Below, in pieces: positions 44,161-54,849 of a DNA stretch of 64,000 bases. Positions within the stretch are counted from its first letter, which is position 1, and each line of letters opens with the position of its first letter. A model generated the notes under the pieces. That model saw only the letters and a program-made list of their open reading frames with translations. It made no database searches and was not told where the DNA came from. The DNA comes from Varanus komodoensis. Lineage: Eukaryota > Chordata > Lepidosauria > Squamata > Varanidae. The stretch spans positions 15,991,393 to 16,055,392 of the forward strand of contig NW_025336087.1 of assembly GCF_004798865.1 (NCBI RefSeq). The letters are read 5' to 3'. Made by a program: the position numbers and the translations under genes.

Positions 44161-47100
44161 ATCAATGTTAGAACTTGGGGCTGTTTCATTCCAGACACAA
44201 ACACAATGAAGGCTCAAGCAAGATCATCGTGCAACAATAAAATAATAGCAATAAATAAATAGGGTTGTGCATATGTGGCACATAGTGACTATTTCTGATG
44301 CAGGATTTGACTGAACCTTCATGCAAGTGGAATTCTGCTTGCACAGTGGGACTTTCCTACCCTCTTGTCCTCAGTACAGTCCCCCACATGTGGGCAGATC
44401 ATCTCCAGAGAGTTCACCAGTGGTTGGGCAGTTTTGTGGGGGCACATGGGAGAAGGAGAAATCTGTTTATCTAGCAGTTCCCTTTTGCTGATATAGTATC
44501 ACTACTGAATACAAGCCACAGTCTCTGACTGGTGGGTCTTGATGGTGTTTCCATGGTCACATGACTGCCATGGTTTGTTTTATTTCCAGAAGTCTGGTTG
44601 TGTATTTTCCTTCCATTCCATGTATAAGAAACGGTGTCTTTTCCATTGGTTTAGCTGTAGCATCCCTCTCCCCATAACTGCCATATAGGCTTATTCAGCA
44701 GGTGTTCTTAAGATTATGTCCCCCATTCCCAAAGTTAAATCCATAGTTACCACTTCCTATAAATTGCCACATAAAAAGCAGATACCAAACTGAAGCAATT
44801 ATATAATTTTCTTAGTTGCATTTAAGACATGCTTCAGAAAACATTCTGTAGAAAAGAAACTCTATTAAAATTGATTGGGTTTTGCTGTAAAGGGGTTGGG
44901 TTGGGCTGATAGTTACACATAATAGGTCACAGTCATTTTTACAAAGCAGGAGCTAGCGGTCCAAATGTTGTCATATGTCTATGCCCACAATATTATGGTT
45001 TTAGTTTCCCTCTAGCAATTCATTTTTCCTGGAGCAAGCCATAAAAGAACTGTGTGTGTGTTTGTGTGCATGCGTCTTTTAATGTCCGTTTCTGGACCGA
45101 TAATAGAGGTGATCAAAGAACTTTTAAATAAATTGATACATGCTGATAGACAAGACCTTGAATTAATGCAGCAATATAAAATGCAGACCAGACTTTATCT
45201 GGAAAATGATAAGGTAGCTTGTTGTCACTTGAAACCATGCCACGCCAATCAGCTTTTCCTGCTTGCTTGGTGTGATTTAGGTAGGCAGACAAAACAGTCT
45301 CCTGCTGTCTCAAGTGGCTGAAACAAGTTGCCTTAAAAAAAAAAAAAAAAAAAAGCAAAAACAAACTCAGAAGTCTTCAGCGTACCAGTCATAACATTAT
45401 CCCAGCGAAACCAATATGCTACAGAAATCTCACCAAGCTACCTAAATGAGTTGGACTCTGCTTCAAAGTCTTTGCAGGAAACGTTAGGTAAGCACTGAAG
45501 AGCACACGGCTTATCACACATACTGAGCAAATGAATGATGCAGTGATCTGAAAGAAAACTTTTCTAGTTCAATAGTGACAGAAAGGATTTAATCTTTGTC
45601 AGAAGGAACCTATCAGTCATCAGTTGGATTAAGATTAATGATGGCTTATTGTACACATAAACAAAGACCTACCAGAAATGCCTTGAACATTGAGAAAAGT
45701 AGCAAGGGAACAAAATAGCTTCCCTTTTCTGCTCTTCTTTTCCAACACATCATGATCTGTTGCACCTTCTAGCATTGCCAAAGCTCTACATAACCTACGT
45801 GCATTGAGTTTTATGTGTGTTGGTCTCAATGCAGAAGTTATGATAGATGTGTAGAGATTGGGGCAAGGAGCGGAGAAAAGGAGCGGTCCTGTGGGTGTGA
45901 GTCCATGCAAGGCTGGCTGGGGGATGCTGGAAGTTGTGGGACTTTTTTCTGCCTAGCATTTGCTAACAGCTGAATAATTTTGTTCTGAACCTGATCCCAA
46001 CTAGCAAAGGGTATGGATGTAACATAGGTTGAAACTACTCTCAGATCATATTCTCACAATGAACCAACATACTTTCTGTGAACAGAAGGCAGAATGGAAA
46101 CTGGATTTGTTACATCCATGAGTTCCTTTCAGACTGCCTAAATGTTTCACATTTTTCTACACAGTCATCTCTATGATAAGTGGCATAGAAAAGGAGAAGC
46201 TTTGGGCATTAATAGAGAACCCATAACCATAATCATTAATCGTTACTGTGCTTTTATTGTCAACTACATGAAATGAAAGGTCAGCATTTATCAAATATGC
46301 TTTGTTATGCTAACCAGCTGCCAATGCAGCCATCTCTCTATATATAATCTACAATAGGATAGGGCTTAAATAGCATGCTACTGACCTTTTTCAGGTATTT
46401 AGAAGTTTAAGCATGGAGAGAATATGGAGATGGACACATACACATCAAGGAAAAAGAAGATACCAATCTATATAACATTTAAATATGCTAATTTATAGAG
46501 AGAAATACAAATGTGGAAATAATGACTATAATTAACATAGAATTGAAATTCATCTCAACACAGTGGGGAAGATTGTACCCAGGAGTCTTGGCTGCCAGCT
46601 GAGTCTGATTTCCAGGTGCTCACTGTGAATGGACAACTTCAAGTCTCTGGGATCTCCCTTCTTACCAGAGCTGTGCAAGAAGCTGGAAATTCTTGCCCTA
46701 TTTGTGAGGAGAGAAATTGGGCAAAGAGTTTCAGTATAAATGTCTTCATGCAAAGGAGAATTTCTCAACAGTTTCTTACAGGTAGGACCCACCATTGGCA
46801 GGGTTTCTGGCACAGCATCTTTCCTTTTATGAAAAGGCAGGGTTTTTTGTTTTTTGTTTAATACTGCCATTGCAAGTGGTGGCAGCATCATTATTTGGCA
46901 AGATGGCCCCCATCTTGCATCCACCACAATGCAGGTGCAAGGGAGGACTGAGAAGAGATGGAGCTAGTGTTGAAACTAATCTGCCATCTAATTTCCTGAA
47001 TGTTTCCTTCCCATGAAAGATACCCCCAATGTTCTTTCCCGTTCTCAGTGCTGAAGTTATAAATGTGATTTGTGGTTTTTTATTATTATTTGAGCTTGCC

Positions 47101-49017
47101 TAGGAGTCTTGTGTGTATATTTTCTTTCCTTTAAACATCTTATTATTGCTCGGTAGCCTCCCATGTTACCTGTCCTACCTGTCCTGAAAAAGTCCTATGA
47201 GAGGATTTGCCCCATGATGGCCTTTAGCTGACAAGCTTGAAAGGCTACAGACTGCTGGAGAGATGATTGCACAGTGAAAAACGTGACACTTGTGCTTTTT
47301 CCTTGGCCACCTTTCAAGAAACCCAAATCACAATCCTAAATATCTCTAAAATTTTCCTCATCACTGATTTTCTTTTCAAAACCAAATTCTTTTCTATAAA
47401 ATTAAATGAGTATGATCAAAAAAGTAGGGGAAATTTTCAGCAGGGCATTATTTCTTATCCTTATTTTAAACCAGGCTTGTATTAGGCAGCCCTTTAAATA
47501 AAGGATATCTTCAAATAGAGGACTGTCCTATGTCAGCATTTCAAACAACAGGGTGTCTTCAGTAAAGTAGAGCTTCTGACCACCCTCACACATTCCAGTC
47601 CCACCCCTTTATCCCCACCCTCCATCTTGGTAATGGGGAAAGTCTGAGTGGAGGCTTTAACTGCACTTGGCTGGAAATACTTACAATTCTCTCTGCACTC
47701 AGGGTTCCCAGTCCTGTGGACAAAATCCCACAAAATCTCCCTCTAAAACTTTTCTCCATTCCCTTATCTGTACATTCTTACTGTCTGCTTTTCAACCTTT
47801 GCCGAGTTCCAGTTCAAAAGATGTACAATTTTTAATAGTTCTTTCCCTCCCACATTTAGTTGTGATCCAGACATCAGCTACACTTGCAGCTCGGAAAAAC
47901 ATAAGCATAAAGAACAGTATGTTGTCATTTGTTATGTACCTTTCCATAGGATTATTATTGCCAGGGTTCCTGGGCCTGTACAGACAGGAGCTGCCTGGCC
48001 TTTGATTTTTGATAAGAGAGGTGTTCGCATATGTGAATACAAGAAGCGAGATAAGTGACAGTGTGTCAGATCAATGAAAAAATAAGTTGCCTATTGAGAA
48101 TCACTGAAGCAGCAAACAGAGGAGAAATTGAAGAATGGAGATTTCTCAAAACACTATTGTCTGAGTTCACACCAAGTGGGGGAGAGGGGAAAAAATGTCT
48201 CTGGGTTCCTAATTGATTCTACAAGTTGTGATAGGGAAATATTTCTTGAGTTCTAGCAAGGGTTTAACTGAAAAAGGCACTTTTAAAATGGCACACAATG
48301 CCCTTCTATAACATTATGAATAAAGTAACAGCTGTTCAAGTCATTGTTAAGAGTTTCCATGGCAAGAGAGACAAGAGGTGGGGGCACAGTTTGTAGCTTC
48401 CACAGGCAGGATGCCAAGAGGAAGGTTTAAATTTGGCTTCTTCCACTCTATCAGAAGCATGAATGGCCTTTATTTATATCATTGCCTCTGCTTTGTAAGA
48501 TGTCTCTTGAATTATGAGATGGGAAGAAGTGTTCATTTTTCCTTTAACCTCATTATTTGGAATGATATAAGAGAAGCGTCTTTAAAAGAGGGTGGGTGGA
48601 TAATACTAAAAGCACACTGAGCATGCTAGATCCATGCTTTCCTCTCTGAGCTGATTTTGATATATCTGGGGGCCAAAGCATGGGTGGTGCTACACTTTAC
48701 CAAGGTGCAGACACCCAGGATGGCCTGGCCCAGACTACAAAGCCACCATGAGAAGACAAAACACTGAAGCCAAATTTCTGATCAAATGGCTCTGCTTCCC
48801 TCTCTCATCTCTCTCCACATATCTTGCTGGAAAGGTTTCCATAGGAACAGCTATGAAGGGAGGATGAACCATCAGGAGGGAGGGCTTCAGCAGGGCTGAT
48901 GGCATGGTCTTGCTCTCCCCCTCTGATCTCCCTCAATTTGCTACCCTCAAAAAGAACTGATCCAATTCACTTTGCTTGATTTCTTCATGGAAGAAATCTC
49001 TTGTTTAATTAACATAC
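44161..49017. other. Long stretch without recognised gene or element
   Basis: About 4.9 kb, the longest blank interval. A run of 20 A lies at 45335-45354, just after an 89-codon plus frame (45052-45321) with no recognisable domain. Overlapping frames on both strands at 46.55-47.0 kb (125 codons minus, 81 plus) have no recognised domain either. No CpG-rich promoter is seen. Confidence 0.35.
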
Positions 49018-49110
49018 ATAGAAACATAGAAACAGAGCGAGTAAGAAGGGTTCTCCCAGGCTATCTAGTCTGACCTCCGGCACCAACCAGCTCCACTCAT
49101 GACATGCCCA

Positions 49111-49648
49111 TCATGTGGACGACCAGCCTATCCTTGAACACCCACACCGATGGGGCCTCAATGGCCTCTCGTGGAAGCCCATTCCACACCCTCGGGGTCC
49201 TGTCAGGAAATGCTTCCTGGCATCCAAACGGAACCTTGGCTCCCTGAGCTTTGCTTCGCTGGAGCGCGTCCTGCCTTCCTCTGCAGGGGAGAACAGGTCT
49301 CTACCCATCTCCATGTGACATCCCCTCACATACCTGTATGTCGCCAACATATCCCCTCTGAGTCTCCTCTTCTCCAGGCTGAAGAGACCCAGTTCCCTCA
49401 GTCTCACCTCATACCCTATCCCCTGCAAACCGGCCACCAACCTTGTGGCCCTACGCTGCACTGACTCTAACCTGGCTATATCCTTTCTGTAATGAGGGGC
49501 CCAAAACTGAGCACAATACTCCAGTTGCGGGCGCACCAGAGTCGTACAGTGGTAGTAATACCTTTCTTGATCTGGAAGCCACACTTCTGGCTATGCAACC
49601 AAGGGTGGCGTTCACCCTCTTGACCACTGCATCACACTGCTGACTCAT
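49111..49648 (-). pseudogene. CR1 ORF2 C-terminal domain
   Basis: Two overlapping minus frames (49648-49451 and 49584-49111). The first carries [20 protein letters not shown] and [19 protein letters not shown]. The second has [55 protein letters not shown] and [16 protein letters not shown], the diagnostic CR1 C-terminus. One frame change separates them. Confidence 0.92.
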
Positions 49649-49803
49649 GTTTAGCCTGCAGTCAACCAGTACCCGAGGTCCCTTTCACAAGTGCTGCTCT
49701 CCAGCCACTTGTCATCTAACCTGTACTTATGACAGCTATTCCTATGCCCCAAGTGCAAGACCTTGCACTTATCCACATTGAACCCCATCTTGTTGTCTCC
49801 TGC

Positions 49804-50419
49804 CTACTTCCATAGTCTGTCCAGATCCTTTTGGATGTGGAGTACCTGCTCCTCAGTTGTGGTCACTGCTCCAGTTTTAGTGTTGTCTGCGAATTTGATC
49901 AGCATACTGTTCACCCCTTCTTCCATGTCATTAATGAAAAGATTAAACAGGATCGGCCCCAGGACAGAGCCCTGGGGGACCCCGCTTGTCACTGGCTGCC
50001 ATCCCGATGATTCCCTGCTAATGGTTAGCTTCTGCTTTCAGTCAAGTCAACCATGCCCTAATCCACTGGACAGTGCTTTGGTGTATCCCAAAACTCCTCA
50101 GTTTCTCCACCAGGATATCATGGGGCACTTTGTCAAAGGCCTTGCTGAAATCCAGGTACACCACATCCACTGCATCCCCTCCATCTAGCCATCTCAAAAC
50201 CTTGTCGTAGAATTCCATAAGGTTTGTCTGGCAGGACCTGTTTTTGCGGAAGCCATGTTGTATGGCTGTCAGCCTCCCTTCCCTATCTAGCATCAATAGA
50301 TCTCTCTCTATAATGAGCCTTTCCATTGTTTTTCCTACAATGGACGTAAGGCTAACAGGTCTATAATTCCCCATGTCCCTTCTACTACCCTTTTTGAAAA
50401 TTGGGACCACTGATGCCAC
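49804..50419 (-). pseudogene. CR1 reverse transcriptase core
   Basis: Frame 50419-50042 (125 codons): VVPIFKKGSRRDMGNYRPVS, LTSIVGKTMERLI, GFRKNRSCQTNLMEFYD and motif A VVYLDFSKAFDKVPHDIL. Frame 49992-49804: motif B TSGVPQGSVLGPILFNLFI, then motif C as FADN in place of the usual FADD. So one catalytic Asp of motif C is changed and a frame break lies between A and B. The residue order is otherwise that of a typical CR1 RT. Confidence 0.92.
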
Positions 50420-50421
50420 CC

Positions 50422-50521
50422 NNNNNNNNNNNNNNNNNNNNNNNNNNNNNNNNNNNNNNNNNNNNNNNNNNNNNNNNNNNNNNNNNNNNNNNNNNNNNNN
50501 NNNNNNNNNNNNNNNNNNNNN
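50422..50521. other. Assembly gap (100 N)
   Basis: Exactly 100 N, the conventional placeholder for a gap of unknown size. The 84 bases before it (50338-50421) are repeated exactly after it (50550-50633), and the bases just after it (50522-50556) are the reverse complement of 50322-50356. Sequence across the gap should not be trusted. Confidence 0.99.
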
Positions 50522-50568
50522 GTTAGCCTTACGTCCATTGTAGGAAAAACAATGGACGTAAGGCTAAC
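50522..50568. repeat. Perfect 19-bp inverted repeat at gap edge
   Basis: GTTAGCCTTACGTCCATTG at 50522-50540 and its exact complement at 50550-50568 flank a 9-nt loop. The left arm plus loop extends the reverse-complement match to upstream CR1 sequence, so this is a fold-back join, probably from read or assembly error. Confidence 0.97.
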
Positions 50569-50635
50569 AGGTCTATAATTCCCCATGTCCCTTCTACTAC
50601 CCTTTTTGAAAATTGGGACCACTGATGCCACCCTC

Positions 50636-50970
50636 CAGTCCTCTGGAACTTCACCCGTTCTCCATGAGGTCTCAAAAATGGAGGCCAGCAGGCGTGAGAG
50701 AACCCCTGCCAACTCTCTAAGTACTCTCGGGTGTAACCCATCAGGGTCTGGCGCCTTTGTAATGTCCAATGCCCTGAGAAACCCCTCGACTTCAAGGGTG
50801 GTGACTCTAATCTGTGCCCCTAAGTCCCCAGCCTCATCTAATCTCCTATGTGGATATCCCCCATCCTGCTTTGGGGAGAATGCAGAGGCAAAATAGTCAT
50901 TTAGCATCTGTGACTGTTCCCTCATATCAGTCACTGGATCTTCTTCCGCCTTATTTAGTGGTCCCACCAC
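50636..50970 (-). pseudogene. CR1 ORF2 linker and RT fingers
   Basis: Open minus frame with EEDPVTDMREQSQMLNDYFA, SAFSPKQDGGYPHRRLDEAG, RVTTLEVEGFLRALDITKAP, DPDGLHPRVLRELAGVLSRL, LASIFETSWRTGEVPEDWR. This is the CR1 linker into RT region. It is open and typical; only the K-A-P-x-PDG block reads KAPDPDG. The frame enters the gap-flank repeat at 50633. Confidence 0.92.
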
Positions 50971-51505
50971 TTGTCTCCCCTTCCTCTTCCTATTTACATG
51001 CTGAAAAAAGCCCTTTTTGTTGCTCTTGATATTCTTGGCAAGTCTCAGCTCGTAATCAGTGTTAAGCTTGCGAGGAATCCTTCTGCAACGGGCCTTCTCC
51101 TCCCGGTATACCCTTTTGTCTATTTGCCCCAGTACCCATTTCCTACAGAGGTTCCTCTTTCATCTAATCCCTCTAACCACCTCCTTTCGCATCCATGGTG
51201 GCACTCTCCTCCACCTCCCCACCTTACTGACTAGAGGTATCGTCAAGGCTTGCGCCTCCAAAACCTCCCTCTTGAGTGCTATCCACCCCTCCTTAACTCG
51301 CTTACCTTCCAGTAACCTATCCTCTTGGGACTTTCCCCGGTCTGGCCTTCAGTTGGCCCTCTTGAAGTCCCAGCTTCTAGTGCTTGACCTGCTGCACGTC
51401 CCCAGTCCCCTGATCTCAAAGCAAAGGATGGAGTGATCACTCGCATCCAGAGCTCCCCTAATCTGTACTTCATCTATCAGCTCCTCCCTATTGGTCAAGA
51501 CCAAG

Positions 51506-51850
51506 TCAAGGATGTCCCCCCCCCCCCATCACCTCTCGGACCCTCTGTGTGAAAAACCCTCCCTCTATAGCTTCTAGGAAGCGATGTGACCTGGCTGTCA
51601 CTGCTGAGTGAGTCTCCCAGCTAATATCCGGGAGATTGAAATCTCCCATAATTACTGTGTCTCTCCCCGTATCTGTTTTCTCTAGGGAATGGTATGACTT
51701 AGTTGTTTTCTCTAGTGAATGGTATGACTTAGTTGACTGTATAACATTACAAAGCATCTCTGTGGTGTGTGTGGGTCCATACGAGACAATTTCAGTGACA
51801 TTGTAATGTCCAACTCTCTGGTGCATCACATGATGCTCACCGCAAACCAT
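51506..51850 (-). pseudogene. CR1 endonuclease fragment
   Basis: Minus frame with DTVIMGDFNLPDISWETHSA, the conserved MGDFN block of AP-type LINE endonucleases, followed by SHRFLEAIEGGFFTQRVRE. The region upstream of it contains an in-frame 30-bp tandem duplication (51676-51735, residues KSYHSLEKTT twice, one base different). A run of 12 C at 51516-51527 lies at the frame end. The N-terminal half of the endonuclease is not recognised. Confidence 0.85.
51676..51735. repeat. 30-bp tandem duplication in CR1 endonuclease
   Basis: Copies at 51676-51705 and 51706-51735 differ at one base (GGGAATGG versus GTGAATGG). In frame, so it adds ten residues without closing the reading frame. Confidence 0.93.
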
Positions 51851-51859
51851 CCTCCTCGC

Positions 51860-53346
51860 AATACTTCTGCCATTATATCTAAGATTTCTTCAGACTGGTT
51901 ATATCACAACTTCTAAAATACACCGTGTTTTTTTTCCGTAAGTGCATATATATTGCAGGGTGTGCTAAACCGATGGTACTGTTCTGGGGAGAAGAGAGGA
52001 AGCTTCAGCAGGCTGGCAGGCTTGGGGAGAGAAGTGCTACATGGGGAATTGTCCTCTCAGGCTTGGACTGAACAGCAGTAACTCTGAGAAGGAGATAAGT
52101 TCAGTCAGCTTTCATTTGCTTCTCTGCATGTCTCCCCTCCCCTTCCCTGGAATCAATCTCTCTCTCTCTCTCATTCTCAGTGACTTGCCAACTGAACTGG
52201 AGCAAATGCAATGCTGCTTCCCAGCTCCCCTTCATAGCTGCATGGAGCAACTAGCTTAAAATGTGCCCACTTTCATATCCTCAGAAAGAAAACTTTATCT
52301 CCCATGGCACTTACTCAGAAGGAGATCACATTTTCTTCAATGTCACTTACTCAGAATCACATTGACATCAGTTGTGCTTACCCTTGAGAAAGCTGACACA
52401 AGAGAGGGGCTGTTGAGGACTGATTTTGGGTGAAGGGGAAAGGGAGTATAGATCCTGCTTGCTTTGTCCCATGGAAGTTGGAAGAATGCCAGCAAGAGCA
52501 CTACTGCCTCCCCTTCTCCATAATTTTTGTGAGGGGGTGGGAGGAGCTGTCAATTTCTCCTTAAAAACAAAAACCCCCTCTGCTGTCACATAGCTTAATG
52601 GATGCAGAACAACGACTTTCAGGGCCATTTCTCTGCATACCTTTTCTTTCCAGCTCCTCCTACACCTCCTGAAATTGCCGCTGTGTGTGTTTCAAGATGA
52701 CTTGCAACATCTGTCTCTGCCCTGATGTTCTAGCTAGATGACAACCAAACAAGCCTGTGGAAAATTCAGTCTAGTCCTCCACTAACTTCTGCCACTAGAT
52801 GGCAAATGCACATCCTCTGTTTGAAATTAAACTTTTCTGTTCATGTTCACTTTGGCACTGCTGCTCCTGCGGACACAGCCTCCACTTTGATCATCACTGG
52901 AAACATTAAAATTTTGAGCAAAGGAAATTCTGTTTTACCCAAAAATACCAATATAAAAAGAACTGAAATTAATCTTTTCCTAAGACATGCATAGGATGAA
53001 CAAGTGGCTTGATTGTCACACCCACATCTTATGCTGGGGTTTCCTCCCTGCAGCTTAATTGCTATTTTAAACAACAAAGAAACACATGTTCATCCTATCA
53101 AAAATAGAGCAAGCAAAGATGCTAAGGAAGCAATTATTCTAACAAAAACAAAAGATATTTAATGCAAATCAGCCAAGTATTGGGCTGAACAAAAATGCCT
53201 ACTGATGGCCTGTGCACAACGAATGTCTCTAATAGGCCAGACTGTAACTGATGTATTCAAATCTATCTACATTTTTCTTGTACTCTTTATCGTTTTGTTG
53301 ACATTTCATTATAAACATAGTTTAAAATTAAAAAACCTGATTGTAC
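51860..53346. other. No recognised gene or element
   Basis: About 1.5 kb with a (TC)n run at about 52156-52173. Phrases at 52.30-52.38 kb (ACTTACTCAGAAGGAGATCA, ACTTACTCAGAATCACATTG) resemble the short dispersed repeat and occur twice in tandem. Confidence 0.4.
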
Positions 53347-54435
53347 AATCATAAAATATTAGAGTTGTAAGAGGGCAGAAGGCCATCAGGTCCAACCCTC
53401 AGCTCACTGAAGGACTCCAAGTTAAGCCATCCCTTTCAGATGGCTGTCCAGTTGCAACTTGAATGCCTCTAGTGTGGGAGAGCCCCCCCCCCCCCCACCA
53501 AGTAATTGGTTCAATTGTTGTATTGCTCTTAACAGTCAGGAAAATTTTACCTGATATTCAGCTGGAATCTGACTTCCTGTAACTTGAGCCCATTATTCTG
53601 TGCCCTACACTCTGGGATGACTGAGAAGAGATCTCATCCTTCCTCTTTGTGACAGCCTTACAAGTAATTGAAGAGTGCTATCATATCTCACTTGAGTCTT
53701 TTCTTCTTGAGACTAAACATGCTCAGTTCTTTCAATTTCTCCACATTGGACTTTGTTACCAGTACCTGGCTCATCCTCGTTGCCCTCATTTGAACCTTTT
53801 CCAGCTTGTCTGCATCTTTCTTAAACTGTGGTGCCCAGAACTGCACACAGTACTCCAGATGAGGCCCAACCAGTGGTGTGTAAAGTGGAACTAGTACTTC
53901 ATGGGATTTGGTAGTGATACTTCTATGAATGCAGCTTAAAATAACATTTCTCCTTTTTGCAGCCACATCATATTGTCGACTCATATTCAGCTTGTGATCT
54001 CCAACAATTCCAAGATCCTTCTCACTTGCAATACTGCTGAGCCAAGTATTTCCCATCTTGTAAGGATGCATTTGGTTTCTTTTTCCTAGATGCAGAATTT
54101 GTTTCCCAATAGATATCAGGGAAATTGAAGTCCCCCATAACAATGACATTATGCCTCATTGAAACAATGACAATTTGGTTTACAAAAGCTTATCCTTGCC
54201 TCCTCCTTGACTGGGTAGTAAGTGATAGACTTGAATCACTGTGTTACTTTTATTCCTTGCTCAATTTATATTAATCCAGATGCTCTCGATGAGGCTACTA
54301 AACTCATTCTCCTGTATTTCTGTGCAAAGATATGTATCTTTAACATATAGTGCAACTCCACCTCCCTTTCTGTTCCTTCTGTGGCATTTTTATTTGCTAC
54401 AGCACTCAAAAAGATAACAGGCAAAGAAAAGACTC
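53347..54435 (-). mobile_element. CR1 LINE with large internal deletion
   Basis: The plus strand starts with AATCATAAAATATTAGAGTT, a reversed CR1 3' end. The ORF2 C-terminal domain fills about 53.65-54.10 kb. At about 54.10-54.12 kb the sequence jumps to AGGGAAATTGAAGTCCCCCA, the endonuclease MGDFN region, which continues to about 54.43 kb (TTAACATATAGTGCAACTCC, ACCTCCCTTTCTGTTCC). So roughly the whole RT core is missing while both flanks are kept. A C-run (about 13) lies at 53.48 kb. Confidence 0.85.
53688..54149 (-). pseudogene. CR1 ORF2 C-terminal domain (deleted copy)
   Basis: Open minus frame of 153 codons: [93 protein letters not shown]. This is the CR1 block from the thumb to the C-terminus. 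It is unusually open for a copy lacking the RT core. The first residues come from beyond the deletion join. Confidence 0.87.
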
Positions 54436-54436
54436 G

Positions 54437-54523
54437 TTTTAGTTGTAATCTTATGTTCACTTACATGGAAATAAATCCTACTGAACTCAGTGGTGGGTTA
54501 TGTGAGAGTAGGGATATATAGGA
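54437..54523 (+). repeat. Dispersed short repeat, family unassigned
   Basis: AATCTTATGTTCACTTACAT, GGAAATAAATCCTACTGAAC, TCAGTGGTGGGTTATG, GTAGGGATATATAGGATTGC. Same order as the 11.64 and 30.46 kb copies ('acttacttggaagtaagtcccactgaactcagtgg ... tagggttgca'). Confidence 0.5.
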
Positions 54524-54609
54524 TTGCACAACATGGCACATCTGTTGGGGAATTATTTACCCTCATAGTCATGGAAACGATCATTATTTGAATGTAAACA
54601 CTAAAAGTT

Positions 54610-54670
54610 ATCTAAATGCCTCAGACCTTTTAAAAGCATTGATACTATAGATCATGTTTCCCTTTTGCAC
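54610..54670 (+). mobile_element. Possible LINE RT motif A scrap
   Basis: Translates near AALSDLLKALILIDHVSLLHKLG with frame slips and resembles the L2-type 'DLSAAFDTIDHxxLLxRL' block. About 60 bp; weak. Confidence 0.25.
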
Positions 54671-54767
54671 AAGCTTGGCAAACCAACCTTCCCTTTTTCT
54701 GTGAGCTATGGGCCTTTCTGAGTCTTAAAATTATCTCTGAACTGCCCCTTTGGCTCAGGGCACCCTT

Positions 54768-54845
54768 TCCCCACTGGATGGCCTCCCAATATGTTGGACT
54801 AGAACTTCTATCATCTCTGTCCAGTATGGCCAGTTGAAGGCTGAA
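54768..54845 (+). mobile_element. Palindromic hAT-like MITE fragment
   Basis: GGATGGCCTCCCAATATGTT, GGACTAGAACTTCTATCATC, TCTGTCCAGTATGGCCAGTT follow the family pattern 'GGCCCTCCAGATGTTTTGGACTACAACTCCCATCAT'. One half only. Confidence 0.55.
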
Positions 54846-54849
54846 CATG

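Larger units (their letters stand above)
49018..51735 (-). mobile_element. CR1 LINE, best-preserved copy, split by assembly gap
   Basis: A minus-strand CR1 of at least 2.7 kb. The 3' end on the plus strand is ATACATAGAAACATAGAAAC, so the terminal repeat unit is ATAGAAAC-like. Reading on the minus strand from 5' to 3' there are: part of the endonuclease (about 51.85-51.5 kb), linker and RT fingers (50.97-50.64 kb), RT motif A (50.42-50.04 kb), motifs B and C (49.99-49.80 kb) and the C-terminal domain (49.65-49.11 kb). Frames are long, with only a few breaks, so this is a relatively young copy. The 5' limit is uncertain (51.73-51.86 kb) and ORF1 is absent. A 100-N gap at 50422-50521 with duplicated flanks interrupts the RT part. 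Confidence 0.92.

Noticed and set aside
49115-51473. Many plus-strand frames up to 141 codons over the CR1
   Set aside because: Antisense to the CR1 ORF2 frames, which carry the recognised motifs.
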